Positions 35,671 to 45,154 of a stretch of DNA of 64,000 nt are shown here, one piece after another (position 1 is the stretch's first letter; each line of letters opens with the position of its first letter). This stretch comes from Saprospiraceae bacterium. Lineage in GTDB: Bacteria > Bacteroidota > Bacteroidia > Chitinophagales > Saprospiraceae. A program made the position numbers and the translations under genes. Location of the stretch: contig JABSSL010000017.1 in NCBI GenBank assembly GCA_013214355.1, positions 34,377 to 98,376 of the forward strand. Reading direction: 5' to 3'. Below the pieces are notes generated by a model. It saw only the letters and a list, made by a program, of their open reading frames with translations, had not been told where the DNA came from and searched no databases.

Positions 35671-36845
35671 TTAGCGTGCTTTAAAGTATTGGGAAGGGGT
35701 TTGTCCGGTCAATTTTTTGAAATAGCGGATGAAAGAGGTTTTATTATTGAAGCCACATGCGAAAGCCGCTTCGAGCAAACTTACTTTGCGACGCTGTTCT
35801 CGCGTCATGTAGTCGATGACCTCTTCCACTCGATAGCTATTCACAAAGTCAAAAAAACTTTTCCCAAAGTGTTCGTTTAGTAGTTGGGATAGTTGGTAAG
35901 GAGGGATGGCCAGCTCCTGTGCCATTCCCCGTAAGGTTAGTTCGTTATTGAGGAATGGTTTCTCGGATTGCATATAGTCCTTTACCCGTTCTTTGAGCTG
36001 TAGGGCTTTCTCTGGCGTGAGGGCTGATTTTTCATATTTCTTTCCATTCCTATTGTCGGCCGGCTGTGGTTCAGGTGTTTCGATTCGTTGGAAGAGTGAT
36101 ACGTGTTGAAAACTACGGTAACTGATTAGGTAAGTTAGCACCACCATCGGAATGACGTAAAGGAAATCTAGTTCTCGAATGTAAAGACCTAACCAAGGCG
36201 AAAGGATCAGGAAAGCCAAGGCCAAAAAGGTGAGAACATAAAACCCTAACATCAGTTGGCTGAGCCAGACAACCGTACTCCTTTCCCGTTCCGTGTATTG
36301 ATTTTCTTGGGTTTGAGTAAATGCCGTCAACTGTTTCCTGCTCGCCCACAAGTAATAAAGCAAATGAATGAATTGCAATGGGAAAAGAATGAAATAAATG
36401 TAATACCAAATATCGTAGTCTAATTAGGATAAGCCAAGTAGATTAGGATGCCGTAATTAACGGCGTGGGGATGAAGTCTCCACGCAAAAGCCAGCGGAAA
36501 CACAACAAAGAAAAGAAGGAAAGGAATGAAATGCCGTAAGCGCTTCTTAGCGAAGGCTTCTTTGGGATAGATTAACGCTCTTTGATAAAGTAGTAGCAAG
36601 GGACCAACCGCCAACCACGCACCTAATCTCGTTCCATAGAACCAGGGAAAAGGGACATTAACTACCCCTCGAATAGCCAAGAATTCTAACTGTAGCCAAG
36701 TCAAGACAAATAAAAGAGCCGCTAAATAATAAATAGCTAATTTCTTCTGACGGAATCGAGAAATGATTAGGCTGAGGAGCAATACTCCCTGTCCAACTCC
36801 AAGAATGATAAGTACATCAAGTGGGTCGAAAGAAAATGTCGGCAC
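35671..36845 (-). pseudogene. 7TM-AraC regulator split by a one-base frameshift
   Basis: The 36845-36420 frame gives 141 aa with the N-terminal membrane helices and stops at TAG (36422-36420). From 36420 a different frame continues without a break (DYDIWYYIYFILFPLQ), then the last membrane helices and an AraC DNA-binding domain (LRGMAQELAIPPYQLSQLL; ACGFNNKTSFIRYF) to 35671. The whole span is 1175 nt, one base short of a multiple of three; adding one base near 36420-36426 gives about 391 aa, matching the intact paralogue (381 aa). No homopolymer or slippery heptamer is at the join. It may be a real null allele, a recent mutation or a sequencing error. Confidence 0.85.
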
Positions 36846-36904
36846 AGTCCAGGCTATTTTGCTCTAAAATAAGCATTAAGCGCCATTTTAAAGATCATTG
36901 CCTT

Positions 36905-38929
36905 TTAGGCCGATTTCTTGAGTTGTTCTTTTAAGGCAAATAACTCATCGCGGAATTGAGCTGCGGAAATGAAATCCAATTCCTTGGCTGCTTTTTTCAT
37001 TTTGCGGTCGGTTTGCTCGATCATAAGCTCGATCTGTTCTCGGGTCAGGTAGCCGATCAGTGGATCTGCCGCTACACTTGGCGTGTCATCCTCAATGTAG
37101 GCCTTGCTGTTTTTGCCACGAATATCCAAGATAGATTTCTGTTCCATGATCTCTTCTTTGGATTTCTTAACCGTGGTGGGAACTATACCATGCTCCTCGT
37201 TATAGGCCATTTGGATGGCGCGTCTTCGGTTGGTCTCGTCAATGGTTCTTTGCATCGAATCCGTCATCTTGTCTGCGTAGAAAATGACCAATCCGTTGGA
37301 GTTACGAGCTGCCCGACCAGCCGTCTGGGTTAGAGATCGGTCGTTCCGCAAAAAGCCTTCTTTGTCCGCATCAATAATGGCAACGAGAGACACTTCAGGT
37401 AGGTCTAGCCCCTCTCTTAGCAAGTTCACACCTACTAACACATCAAATCCACCCAGTCTTAGGTCTCGGAGTATCTCAACCCGCTCCATGGTGTCCACTT
37501 CTGAGTGTATATATCTCACCTTGATTCGGAGTTTACTCAAGTACTTGGTGAGTTCTTCCGCCATTCTCTTCGTTAGGGTAGTAACGAGTACTCGTTCATC
37601 TCTTTTGATTCGCTCATCTACTTCTTCCAACAAATCATCAATTTGATTCAAACTGGGTCGCACCTCGATAGGAGGATCCAGTAGTCCTGTTGGTCGAATC
37701 AATTGCTCCACAATTAAGCCTCCCGTTTGCTCTAGTTCATAGTTGCTGGGAGTGGCGCTAACAAAGATGGTTTGATTGACTATACTTTCAAATTCTGTAA
37801 AGTTTAAGGGCCTATTATCCATTGCCGACGGCAAACGGAAACCAAAATTCACGAGGCTTAGCTTCCTGGCTCGGTCTCCTCCATACATGCCACGGACTTG
37901 AGGGATGGTTACGTGACTTTCGTCAATCACCAGCAAAAAGTCATCTGGGAAATAATCAAGGAGGCAGAAGGGACGAGTTCCTTGTCTTCTACCATCGAAA
38001 AAACGAGAGTAATTCTCCACACCATTGCAATAACCCAATTCACGGATCATTTCAAGGTCGAAAGTGGTGCGCTCCCGGATACGTTTGGCTTCCAGTAATC
38101 TTCTTTCTTTCTCGAAGTATTTTTCCTGTTCGTGCAGCTCGTCTTCAATTTCGCGAATGATCTCATTCATACGTTCCTTCGGTGCCACGTATAAGTTGGC
38201 GGGAAAGATAGCCGCTGTTTCCATACTTTCAATCCGCTTGCCAGATTCAATTTCTAGCCGCTCGATCTCCTCAATCTCATCTCCAAAGAAAGTAACTCGA
38301 TAACCGTAGTCTACGTACGGTAAGTTGATGTCAACCGTATCTCCTCTCACCCGAAAAGTAGCTCGTCGGAAATCCGTCTCTGTGCGGGAATAAAGACTTT
38401 CCACTAGGCGATACAAAAAATTATTACGAGAAATACTTTGTCCTTGCTGTATTCTTATAATGCTACTTTTATAATCCTCGGGATTACCCATACCATAAAT
38501 ACAAGAAACGGAGGCTACAATGATGATGTCACGACGACCAGAAAGCAGCGAGGAGGTAGCTCGGAGTCTAAGCTTGTCCACTTCTTCATTAATCTGTAGA
38601 TCCTTTTCTATGTAAGTGTCTGTAACAGAGATATAGGCTTCGGGTTGGTAATAATCGTAATAGGATACGAAGTATTCCACTGCATTATTCGGGAAAAAGG
38701 ATTTGAATTCCCCATACAATTGTGCAGTTAAGGTCTTGTTGTGGGTTAAGACAAGGGTAGGGCGATTCAGCTTTGCGATCGTATTCGCAATGGTGAAGGT
38801 TTTACCAGAACCTGTAACCCCCAAGAGCACTTGGGCTTTTTCACCAACATCAACGCCTTGTACGAGTTGCTTAATCGCTTGGGGCTGGTCCCCGGTAGGT
38901 TCGAATGGAGAAATCAGTTCAAAACTCAC
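36905..38929 (-). CDS. uvrB: UvrB, excinuclease ABC subunit B
   Basis: Damage-verifying helicase of nucleotide excision repair; it works with UvrA and UvrC. 674 aa, full length. Walker A GVTGSGKTFT is at 37-46, the DEAD-type motif is VIDESHVT, and the beta-hairpin region YYDYYQPEAY is intact. Later helicase motifs (TAGRAARN) and the C-terminal UVR domain that binds UvrC (about 633-670) are complete. It stands alone, 59 bp before the broken AraC gene. Confidence 0.97.
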   Translation of the reverse strand: MSFELISPFEPTGDQPQAIKQLVQGVDVGEKAQVLLGVTGSGKTFTIANTIAKLNRPTLVLTHNKTLTAQLYGEFKSFFPNNAVEYFVSYYDYYQPEAYISVTDTYIEKDLQINEEVDKLRLRATSSLLSGRRDIIIVASVSCIYGMGNPEDYKSSIIRIQQGQSISRNNFLYRLVESLYSRTETDFRRATFRVRGDTVDINLPYVDYGYRVTFFGDEIEEIERLEIESGKRIESMETAAIFPANLYVAPKERMNEIIREIEDELHEQEKYFEKERRLLEAKRIRERTTFDLEMIRELGYCNGVENYSRFFDGRRQGTRPFCLLDYFPDDFLLVIDESHVTIPQVRGMYGGDRARKLSLVNFGFRLPSAMDNRPLNFTEFESIVNQTIFVSATPSNYELEQTGGLIVEQLIRPTGLLDPPIEVRPSLNQIDDLLEEVDERIKRDERVLVTTLTKRMAEELTKYLSKLRIKVRYIHSEVDTMERVEILRDLRLGGFDVLVGVNLLREGLDLPEVSLVAIIDADKEGFLRNDRSLTQTAGRAARNSNGLVIFYADKMTDSMQRTIDETNRRRAIQMAYNEEHGIVPTTVKKSKEEIMEQKSILDIRGKNSKAYIEDDTPSVAADPLIGYLTREQIELMIEQTDRKMKKAAKELDFISAAQFRDELFALKEQLKKSA

Positions 38930-39016
38930 AGTTCAGTATTTTCATTGCAATTAAATAGGTAATCCTCCTAGCATGACTTGGCTAGCAGGTATCTCCTGTA
39001 TTGCTCATTTAGGTCC

Positions 39017-39055
39017 TTTCACGAAAGTAGGATAAAAGTACCTCAATACAACAAA
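39017..39055 (-). promoter_or_regulatory. Candidate uvrB promoter with overlapping palindrome
   Basis: Minus strand TTTG (39055-39052), 22 bp, then TACTTTCG (39029-39022), one mismatch from TAnnTTTG. CTTTC-AC-GAAAG (39017-39028) overlaps the -7 element and could be a repressor site. The predicted leader is about 85 nt. Confidence 0.35.
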
Positions 39056-39109
39056 AATTCTCTGTATGTGGTTCTCGTCTAGATAAGAGGTCAAGTAAGG
39101 ATTGCCATA

Positions 39110-40759
39110 TTAGCTAACTAGGGCACCAGATAGCTCCCTGTTCACATAATACATGTCGATTTGACCTTTATTTTTAGCTTGGACTTTTCCTCTGTATTCG
39201 CATTCAAATTTGTATCGAACCAAGTTGTAAGTGGTTTCGGAGATATTCACTCGACCTGGATCACTGTTAGACTCGACTCTAGAGGCCGTATTAACGGTGT
39301 CTCCCCAGATGTCATAAGCAAACTTCTTCACACCCACTACACCAGCGACGACTGGTCCGGTATGAATACCGATTCGTGCTTCAAAGTAGGGCTTGCCGAT
39401 ACGCTTGCGTTCCTGCTTTTGCTCTTCTAAGAAAAGCTGCATTTCTAAGGCTGCTTTAACAATGCTGTTGGGCATTACTCTACGTTCCGTCAGACCACTC
39501 GCACACATATAGGCATCACCAATGGTTTTGATCTTCTCGATGTCTTCATATTGCCCAATGATAAAATCAAAAGCTTTGAAGCATTTATCTAATTCTTCTA
39601 CCAGTTCTTCCGGACTTAACAATTCAGAAATCCGAGTGAAATTCTTAAAGTCGGTGAATAAAACGGTGACCTCATCAAATCGACGAGCCCTTGCTTTCCC
39701 ACTTTCCTTTAATTCTTCGGCAATAGGTTGAGGTAATATATTGAGCAGTAGTTCATCTGAACGTTGTCGTTCTTCTTCGATGATCTTGTTTTTCTCCTCT
39801 AGCGAAACATTGGCTCGCCGTTTTGCGCGATAGCGACTGTAGAACAATAATGCTAGCAGGAATACGCCACCAGCAGTAGCGATGGAAAGGTTGCGCAGGT
39901 TTTCACTTTCCTTAGCAATAAGCTGGGCGTGCATGAGGTCATTCTCAAGTTCCTTTTTAGCCAATTCCTCCTTCGCAGCAGCTTCACTTAATTTATCGAT
40001 CTCTTCAGCTCGTTTTTCTGCGGTTCTTTCTGCTTTTTCCTTTTCCTTCGCCAAATCGCCTAGTTCTTTTTCCTTTTCGGAAATCTCACTTTCTCGCTCT
40101 TGGTTTACTTTCAACAGTTGTCTCTGCTTTGCCTCTAGCTGAGAATTATTTGCATCGACCTGTTCCATTTCCAACTGCAAATTCCTAACGTCAAACTCCA
40201 GCTTATCTTTCTGCTTCTGTAAATCCACTTTGGATCTTTCTAGGGCCTTTTTCTGCATTTCAAACTTTCTTTCCAAATCCCCCATACTGGTTCCGGATTG
40301 GCTGAAATAAGAAAAAGCTTCCTGGTTGATTTCATAGGCACGGCGATAGTTTCGCTGTTTGGTAGCCAGTTTACTTCTTTTGTCCACACTTTTAATGATC
40401 AAGTCTGCATCTCCAGCAGCTTTGGCATATCGAGTGGCGCTTTTCAACCAGACTTCTTGATTCCGTGTATTGCGATCTCGCTCATAGATTTGGGCTAAGA
40501 GGTAGGCTGAACCGGCAGCGACATTATTATTTTTGATTTCGGTGGACTGAGAGTGGGCTGCTTTCGCATATGAGAGTGCCTTATCGGTATCTTTTCTCAG
40601 ATAAGCTTCGCCCAGCTGAAAATTGAGATACATTTTCTCTTTAGTACTACTTGCTTCTTTGAGTTGTTGCTCGAGATCAGCTATGTCTTGTCCCCAAGCT
40701 GTAAACCCCAAAAGTACAAAGGCAAATAGGCTAAGGAGGTATTTGATTTGCTTACGCAT
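39110..40759 (-). CDS. Class III adenylate cyclase with TPR/coiled-coil sensor part
   Basis: 549 aa from the ATG at 40759, where a signal sequence begins (YLLSLFAFVLLGFTAWGQ). A periplasmic TPR-like part (about 30-160) is followed by a long coiled coil (about 165-285), one membrane helix (292-308) and a cytoplasmic cyclase domain (about 355-545). Metal-binding Asp370 (LFTDFKNFT) and Asp415 (TIGDAYM) are intact. Lys411 in the KTIGD context and Asp in YDIWGDTVN point to ATP rather than GTP as substrate. It probably makes cAMP in response to an envelope signal. Divergent from the CrtA-like gene. Confidence 0.9.
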   Translation of the reverse strand: MRKQIKYLLSLFAFVLLGFTAWGQDIADLEQQLKEASSTKEKMYLNFQLGEAYLRKDTDKALSYAKAAHSQSTEIKNNNVAAGSAYLLAQIYERDRNTRNQEVWLKSATRYAKAAGDADLIIKSVDKRSKLATKQRNYRRAYEINQEAFSYFSQSGTSMGDLERKFEMQKKALERSKVDLQKQKDKLEFDVRNLQLEMEQVDANNSQLEAKQRQLLKVNQERESEISEKEKELGDLAKEKEKAERTAEKRAEEIDKLSEAAAKEELAKKELENDLMHAQLIAKESENLRNLSIATAGGVFLLALLFYSRYRAKRRANVSLEEKNKIIEEERQRSDELLLNILPQPIAEELKESGKARARRFDEVTVLFTDFKNFTRISELLSPEELVEELDKCFKAFDFIIGQYEDIEKIKTIGDAYMCASGLTERRVMPNSIVKAALEMQLFLEEQKQERKRIGKPYFEARIGIHTGPVVAGVVGVKKFAYDIWGDTVNTASRVESNSDPGRVNISETTYNLVRYKFECEYRGKVQAKNKGQIDMYYVNRELSGALVS

Positions 40760-40932
40760 TCCTACTTTAATTCTAATCTTATTCAAAAAAATGCTTCCCC
40801 TCTGTTTGTGTTTTAAAGTTTTCTCAGAAACTGATAATGGCTCAGTAATTTGCTTTCTTCAAAGCGAAAGCTGTTGATGGTGGCTCTAAATTAAGAAGAA
40901 TAGGCATGGCGATACATACAACATTGCTCTTA

Positions 40933-40984
40933 TTTTAACGCAAATTCCGTTAAAAGTTACATCAAAAATCGGAAACAATTGTTT
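40933..40984. promoter_or_regulatory. Two palindromes upstream of the CrtA-like gene
   Basis: TTTTAACG (40933-40940) and CGTTAAAA (40948-40955) form a perfect inverted repeat with a 7-bp spacer, and AAACAATTGTTT (40973-40984) is a perfect 12-bp palindrome 7 bp before the ATG. The divergent gap to the cyclase start is about 230 bp. Confidence 0.5.
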
Positions 40985-40991
40985 GTTAGGC

Positions 40992-41714
40992 ATGAATACG
41001 ACTCAAATCGTGACGATCACTTTCTTCCAATTTGCAGGTATGAAGCGGAAGTGGTGGGGTTTTAAACAGATGGGGTTGGCGCCGGCTCAGTTGGCAGAGA
41101 TCCCAGGTTTAGTTTTCTCTAAGATGCTTGGCAGCGGTGGGGGAAATGGCTTTCAAATCTGGCCGAATCTCGGAGTTTATGGCTTGCTTGGGGTTTGGGA
41201 ATCAGAAGCTGCTGCTCATGCTTTCATACCAGAGCACCCACTTTTTACAGAGCTAAGTGAAAAGAGTAGAGAACAATGGACGGTATTTATGCGCACTTCG
41301 ATGGCACATGGTACTTGGGATGGTGTAAATCCATTTGAAGGGAAGGAAAAGGTAGATGAAGAGGCTCCGATCTGTGTGATTACCAGAGCAACGATTAAAA
41401 CAAATAAACTCTGGCAATTTTGGCGTTTTGTTCCGCGTGTAAGTCGTGCCGTTGGTGATCAAACGGGACGACTATTTTCCGTAGGAGTAGGAGAATTACC
41501 CTTGATACAACAAGCGACCTTCAGTTTATGGAATAGTAGCCGAGAGATGAAGGCCTATGCCTATCATGACAAATACCATAAAGAGGTAATTCGTAGAACA
41601 AGAGAATTGGGGTGGTACAAGGAAGAGCTGTTTGCGAGATTTACTCCTTATGCTGAGCGCGGGACTTGGCAAGGAAAATCCCTAATTACGGATTTGGCGA
41701 TGAGCCCAAAGTAA
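40992..41714 (+). CDS. Spheroidene monooxygenase-like protein (CrtA family)
   Basis: I use the ATG at 40992 (240 aa) rather than the TTG three codons upstream. The protein follows the CrtA pattern: FKQMGLAPAQLAEIPGLVF, a glycine-rich GSGGGNGF segment, WPNLGVYGLLGVWE and later LFSVGVGELPLIQQATFS. CrtA proteins are heme-dependent carotenoid oxygenases, but many relatives have unknown substrates and no carotenoid genes lie nearby. It is divergent from the adenylate cyclase, with palindromes between them, and 103 bp before an ATP-grasp gene on the same strand. Confidence 0.75.
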   Translation: MNTTQIVTITFFQFAGMKRKWWGFKQMGLAPAQLAEIPGLVFSKMLGSGGGNGFQIWPNLGVYGLLGVWESEAAAHAFIPEHPLFTELSEKSREQWTVFMRTSMAHGTWDGVNPFEGKEKVDEEAPICVITRATIKTNKLWQFWRFVPRVSRAVGDQTGRLFSVGVGELPLIQQATFSLWNSSREMKAYAYHDKYHKEVIRRTRELGWYKEELFARFTPYAERGTWQGKSLITDLAMSPK

Positions 41715-41817
41715 AAGTTTAGGCCAAGTCTAAAAATATCAGCTCACAAACGGGGTCTTTTTCGGCTTACTTCTTATTTTGCTCTTGTAGAACTAATTCT
41801 TCTCAAAAAGCACCTTT

Positions 41818-43032
41818 ATGGCCCAGTCCCTCACCTTTCTTTGTGTCTCTTTCTACTTCAAAGGGGGAGATTTTTTGAAAGCCTGCAAAGCAGCAGGAAA
41901 TCGTGTTTTTCTACTCACACACAAGAAATTAGAGCATCATCCTTGGCCTAAGGAGGCGATCGATGATATTTTCTACTTGGAGGATGATTCTAATTCTCCG
42001 ACTAATTTGGAGCATATGATCGAGGGTACGGCTTGGCTCATGCAAAGAAACAAGATAGATCGTATTATAGCTCTGGATGACTTCGACGTAGAAAAGGCTG
42101 CCCTTTTACGAGAGACCTTTAGAATTCCAGGTATGGGACAAACTACAGCAAGGTACTTTCGGGATAAATTAGCTATGCGCGCTCGGGCACAAGATGCCGG
42201 AATTGCTGTCCCTCCATTTTCATCTCTTTTTACAGACGAGGATATTAACAATTTTGCCAACACGGTAGAAGCGCCATGGGTGGTAAAGCCAAGATCTGAA
42301 GCTTCAGCTACGGGGATTAAGAAGGTACATTCAGCTGAAGAGCTCTGGGCAGTTGTGCATGAATTGGGATCCAAGCGGCATGACTACTTGGTAGAGCAGT
42401 TTAAGCCCGGTGATGTTTATCATGTTGATGCCTTGACCGTAGATGGGGAAAATATCTTTTGCCGGGTATCCCAATACCTCAATACGCCTTTTGAAGTGGC
42501 TCATGGAGGAGGCGTATTTCGGTCTCATGTCTGTGCGTTCGATGGGGAGGACGATAAGGCTTTGCAAGCGCTTAATGTAAAAGTCATGGAAGCTTTTGGG
42601 ATGCAGTATAGTGCTTCACATACAGAATACATAAAATCTAAAGAAACAGGTGAATACTATTTCTTGGAAACTGCCTCTCGTGTAGGTGGTGCTCATTTGG
42701 CAGAAATGGTTGAATATTCCTCTGGTATCAACTTATGGTCGGAATGGGCGAAACTGGAAGACGCCATTGCTAAAGGTGAATCCTATGAATTGCCACCGGT
42801 TCGCAATGATTATGCTGGAATCATTGTCTCGCTATCTAGGTTTGAACACCCGGATCATTCTGGGTTTACGGAGCCTGAGATTGTCTGGCGCCTTGATAAA
42901 CCCTATCACATTGGGTTAATTCTCCAATCGGGTAGCAGGGAGAGGGTGCTGGAACTTTTAAATGACTACGTTGATCGCATTTTTCAAGATTTTCATGCCA
43001 GCGCTCCCGTTCCAGATAAACCGATGGACTAA
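41818..43032 (+). CDS. ATP-grasp ligase of unknown substrate
   Basis: 404 aa. The N-terminal part (1-110) looks like a pre-ATP-grasp domain. The ATP-grasp fold follows with lysine in PWVVKPRSEASATG (about 155-170), YLVEQFKPGDVYHVDAL near 200 and the metal-binding YFLETASRVGGAHL near 280. Such enzymes join a carboxylate to an amine or thiol through an acyl phosphate (biotin carboxylase, carnosine synthase-like groups). It is in the same direction as the CrtA-like gene, which suggests a shared small-molecule pathway, but this is inference only. Confidence 0.75.
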   Translation: MAQSLTFLCVSFYFKGGDFLKACKAAGNRVFLLTHKKLEHHPWPKEAIDDIFYLEDDSNSPTNLEHMIEGTAWLMQRNKIDRIIALDDFDVEKAALLRETFRIPGMGQTTARYFRDKLAMRARAQDAGIAVPPFSSLFTDEDINNFANTVEAPWVVKPRSEASATGIKKVHSAEELWAVVHELGSKRHDYLVEQFKPGDVYHVDALTVDGENIFCRVSQYLNTPFEVAHGGGVFRSHVCAFDGEDDKALQALNVKVMEAFGMQYSASHTEYIKSKETGEYYFLETASRVGGAHLAEMVEYSSGINLWSEWAKLEDAIAKGESYELPPVRNDYAGIIVSLSRFEHPDHSGFTEPEIVWRLDKPYHIGLILQSGSRERVLELLNDYVDRIFQDFHASAPVPDKPMD

Positions 43033-43200
43033 TTATTGTCTTTTACAGGGGACTAAATCTAAGATGGTTTTTTATATGTCCACGGCCACAGAAGCAACCT
43101 TTTCCTGCTTTCGAGCACTTTATGAAAAAAAGGTTTTACTTTAGAAGGTGGTTCGTTGGGCCTTTCCAACACTAATTATCATTTCTTCTAATTCGAGACC

Positions 43201-43737
43201 TTGAACGGAGAAAACACACAATCGCTTATCAAGAAATGCAAAGCGGGTGACCGGCGAGCGCAAGAAGAGCTCTATCGCCAGTACAGTCCGATGCTGATGG
43301 GTGTTTGTTTACGATATGCTTCCAATAAAGAAGAGGCTGAAGATTTTCTCCAGGAGGGCTTTGTGAAAATATACGCCAATCTCTATCAATACAAGCCGAT
43401 AGGTTCTTTTAGTGGCTGGTTGAGAAGAGTAGTGATCAATGTAGCCTTACAAAAACTCCGCCGTAAGAAGACCCAGTTTGTTGACGTTGAAATTGAACAT
43501 CTAGCTGAATCGGTTGAAAGTACTGAAGATATTTTCAGTCAATTTGGTGCAAAGATGCTGATTCGTCTGATTCAGCAACTTCCCGATGGTTATCGGACAG
43601 TTTTTAATATGTACGTAATTGAGGGCTACTCTCATAAGGAGATAGCGGCCAAACTGGAAATTAGTGAAGCGACTTCAAAATCCCAATTATCTCGAGCTAA
43701 AGCTGCCTTGAGGAAAATGCTAGAGCAAGTAGTATGA
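43201..43737 (+). CDS. ECF RNA polymerase sigma factor
   Basis: 178 aa from a TTG start; no ATG gives a full-length protein, and the residues after the TTG fit the sigma2 N-terminus. Sigma2 is seen in AEDFLQEGFVKIYANLYQY and SGWLRRVVINVALQKLRR, sigma4 in LPDGYRTVFNMYVIEGYSHK and ISEATSKSQLSRAKAALRK. It ends 1 bp before a membrane protein likely to be its anti-sigma partner. A rare start codon might keep it low. Confidence 0.93.
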   Translation: MNGENTQSLIKKCKAGDRRAQEELYRQYSPMLMGVCLRYASNKEEAEDFLQEGFVKIYANLYQYKPIGSFSGWLRRVVINVALQKLRRKKTQFVDVEIEHLAESVESTEDIFSQFGAKMLIRLIQQLPDGYRTVFNMYVIEGYSHKEIAAKLEISEATSKSQLSRAKAALRKMLEQVV

Positions 43738-43738
43738 T

Positions 43739-45154
43739 ATGGAACGGAGAGATCAACTAGAAGAATTTGTGAAAAATCAGTTATCCCATTACGAAGAACA
43801 ACCTAGTGATGGGCTATGGAGGCGAATTGAAGGGCTTATCCCTATGCCTAAACCAGCTGCCAAACCCCCATGGTTTTGGGGATTGCTAGGTGCTCTTTTA
43901 CTTCTAGGAGGAATAGTAATTTGGCATTTTTATAGCGTTAAGCAATGGAAAGAAAAGGTGGAAGAGCAAGAAATAGCCATCCAAGAGTTATGGAGTGAAT
44001 TGGAAAGCTTACAAGGAGATGTGTTAACGCAAAAAACTACAACCAATGAGCAAGTCGCTAACTCTACCAACAGTACTTCAGTAAGTAAAACTACAAAGGT
44101 AACATCTGCTGCTGCTCAAAGCTATCCGTCTTCCTTCTCTGATACTCCAAAACAGAAAGTTGCCAAGACAGGGACTTATTCAGAGGAAGATGAAACGAAG
44201 CCACTCACACCCTTGAAAACCCATACAGTGGAGCGCTCTACTCAAGTATTGAATGAAACCTCCATCTCACAGTTGGCCGTACCGGCCTTAAATCCGCTTG
44301 AGAGTAAAGGAAATCTTACTGAACTTCAAGATCCACTCGTGGATCTCCAGCCTATAGCATTGTCTCCAATCAGAACGCCCAGGTGGTCAGTAGGTGCTTG
44401 GATGGAGGGCACAAACTTTCATGATAATCCTTTAAATGCATTGTGGAGACGTGCTGGAAGGGCAGAAGATGCAAGTGGAGATACTCCTTCCTTTTATGCC
44501 AATAATCCTTCGAGCACTAACACGCTTGGCTTCTTCCTAGATTTTGACCTTAACCGTCGTTGGTCTATACGGACAGGTCTAGGGATCAAGGATCAGCGTA
44601 GACCGCTGGGAGGGGACTTTGTCTTTGCCTATACCTTGGAGGATAGCCAGATGAATGCCCTTGGACATTCTGCTAGCCCTTATAACTACTATGACGAGGG
44701 TCACAATATTAGCATCCGTACCATAATTGCCAACGAATTGTCCAATGAACCCAATGGATTAGAACCTGGCGAGCTATTTGAAATGGACTTCGCGGCCTAC
44801 CAACAAACCTTATACGTGAGTTTCCCGCTGTGGCTTAGCTACCGAATGGGGAACGGACGCCTTAAATATCATTTGCGAACAGGGATGGTTTGGAATGACT
44901 TAATCGGTAATAGTTCCAAGATTCGGTATTTATCCTTTTCCTTTTCTCAGCTTTACTATCAGGGGCATGCGATCAATGATGGTACCATTCAAGTTGGGTA
45001 CTTAGATGTTGGTCTTGGATATGGTGTGGAGTATGCCTTGAGTCCGAAGTTCGGGGTTTACTTTGACGGGGTGATGTATAAATCAGTGACTCCGATTTTT
45101 GATCGCCAGCCTTTTTCTTTGGGAATGGGTGGTGGGTTGCGTTACCGGCTTTGA
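43739..45154 (+). CDS. Anti-sigma-like membrane protein with C-terminal outer-membrane beta-barrel
   Basis: 471 aa. A short cytoplasmic part (1-42) is followed by one membrane helix (about 43-62, FWGLLGALLLLGGIVIWHFY), a coiled-coil stretch and a Ser/Thr-rich linker (about 65-210). The remaining ~250 residues alternate in beta-strand pattern (WSVGAWMEGTNF, WSIRTGLGIKDQ, YVSFPLWLSYRMG) and end RYRL, like PF13568-type barrels. So one chain may span inner membrane, periplasm and outer membrane. The gene starts 1 bp after the ECF sigma stop, which points to a direct anti-sigma role. Overlaps tetR by 13 bp at the 3' end. Confidence 0.7.
   Translation: MERRDQLEEFVKNQLSHYEEQPSDGLWRRIEGLIPMPKPAAKPPWFWGLLGALLLLGGIVIWHFYSVKQWKEKVEEQEIAIQELWSELESLQGDVLTQKTTTNEQVANSTNSTSVSKTTKVTSAAAQSYPSSFSDTPKQKVAKTGTYSEEDETKPLTPLKTHTVERSTQVLNETSISQLAVPALNPLESKGNLTELQDPLVDLQPIALSPIRTPRWSVGAWMEGTNFHDNPLNALWRRAGRAEDASGDTPSFYANNPSSTNTLGFFLDFDLNRRWSIRTGLGIKDQRRPLGGDFVFAYTLEDSQMNALGHSASPYNYYDEGHNISIRTIIANELSNEPNGLEPGELFEMDFAAYQQTLYVSFPLWLSYRMGNGRLKYHLRTGMVWNDLIGNSSKIRYLSFSFSQLYYQGHAINDGTIQVGYLDVGLGYGVEYALSPKFGVYFDGVMYKSVTPIFDRQPFSLGMGGGLRYRL

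Noticed and set aside
36418..36426. Programmed frameshift in the AraC gene
   Set aside because: No slippery heptamer or stimulatory structure is visible at the join; mutation or error is simpler.
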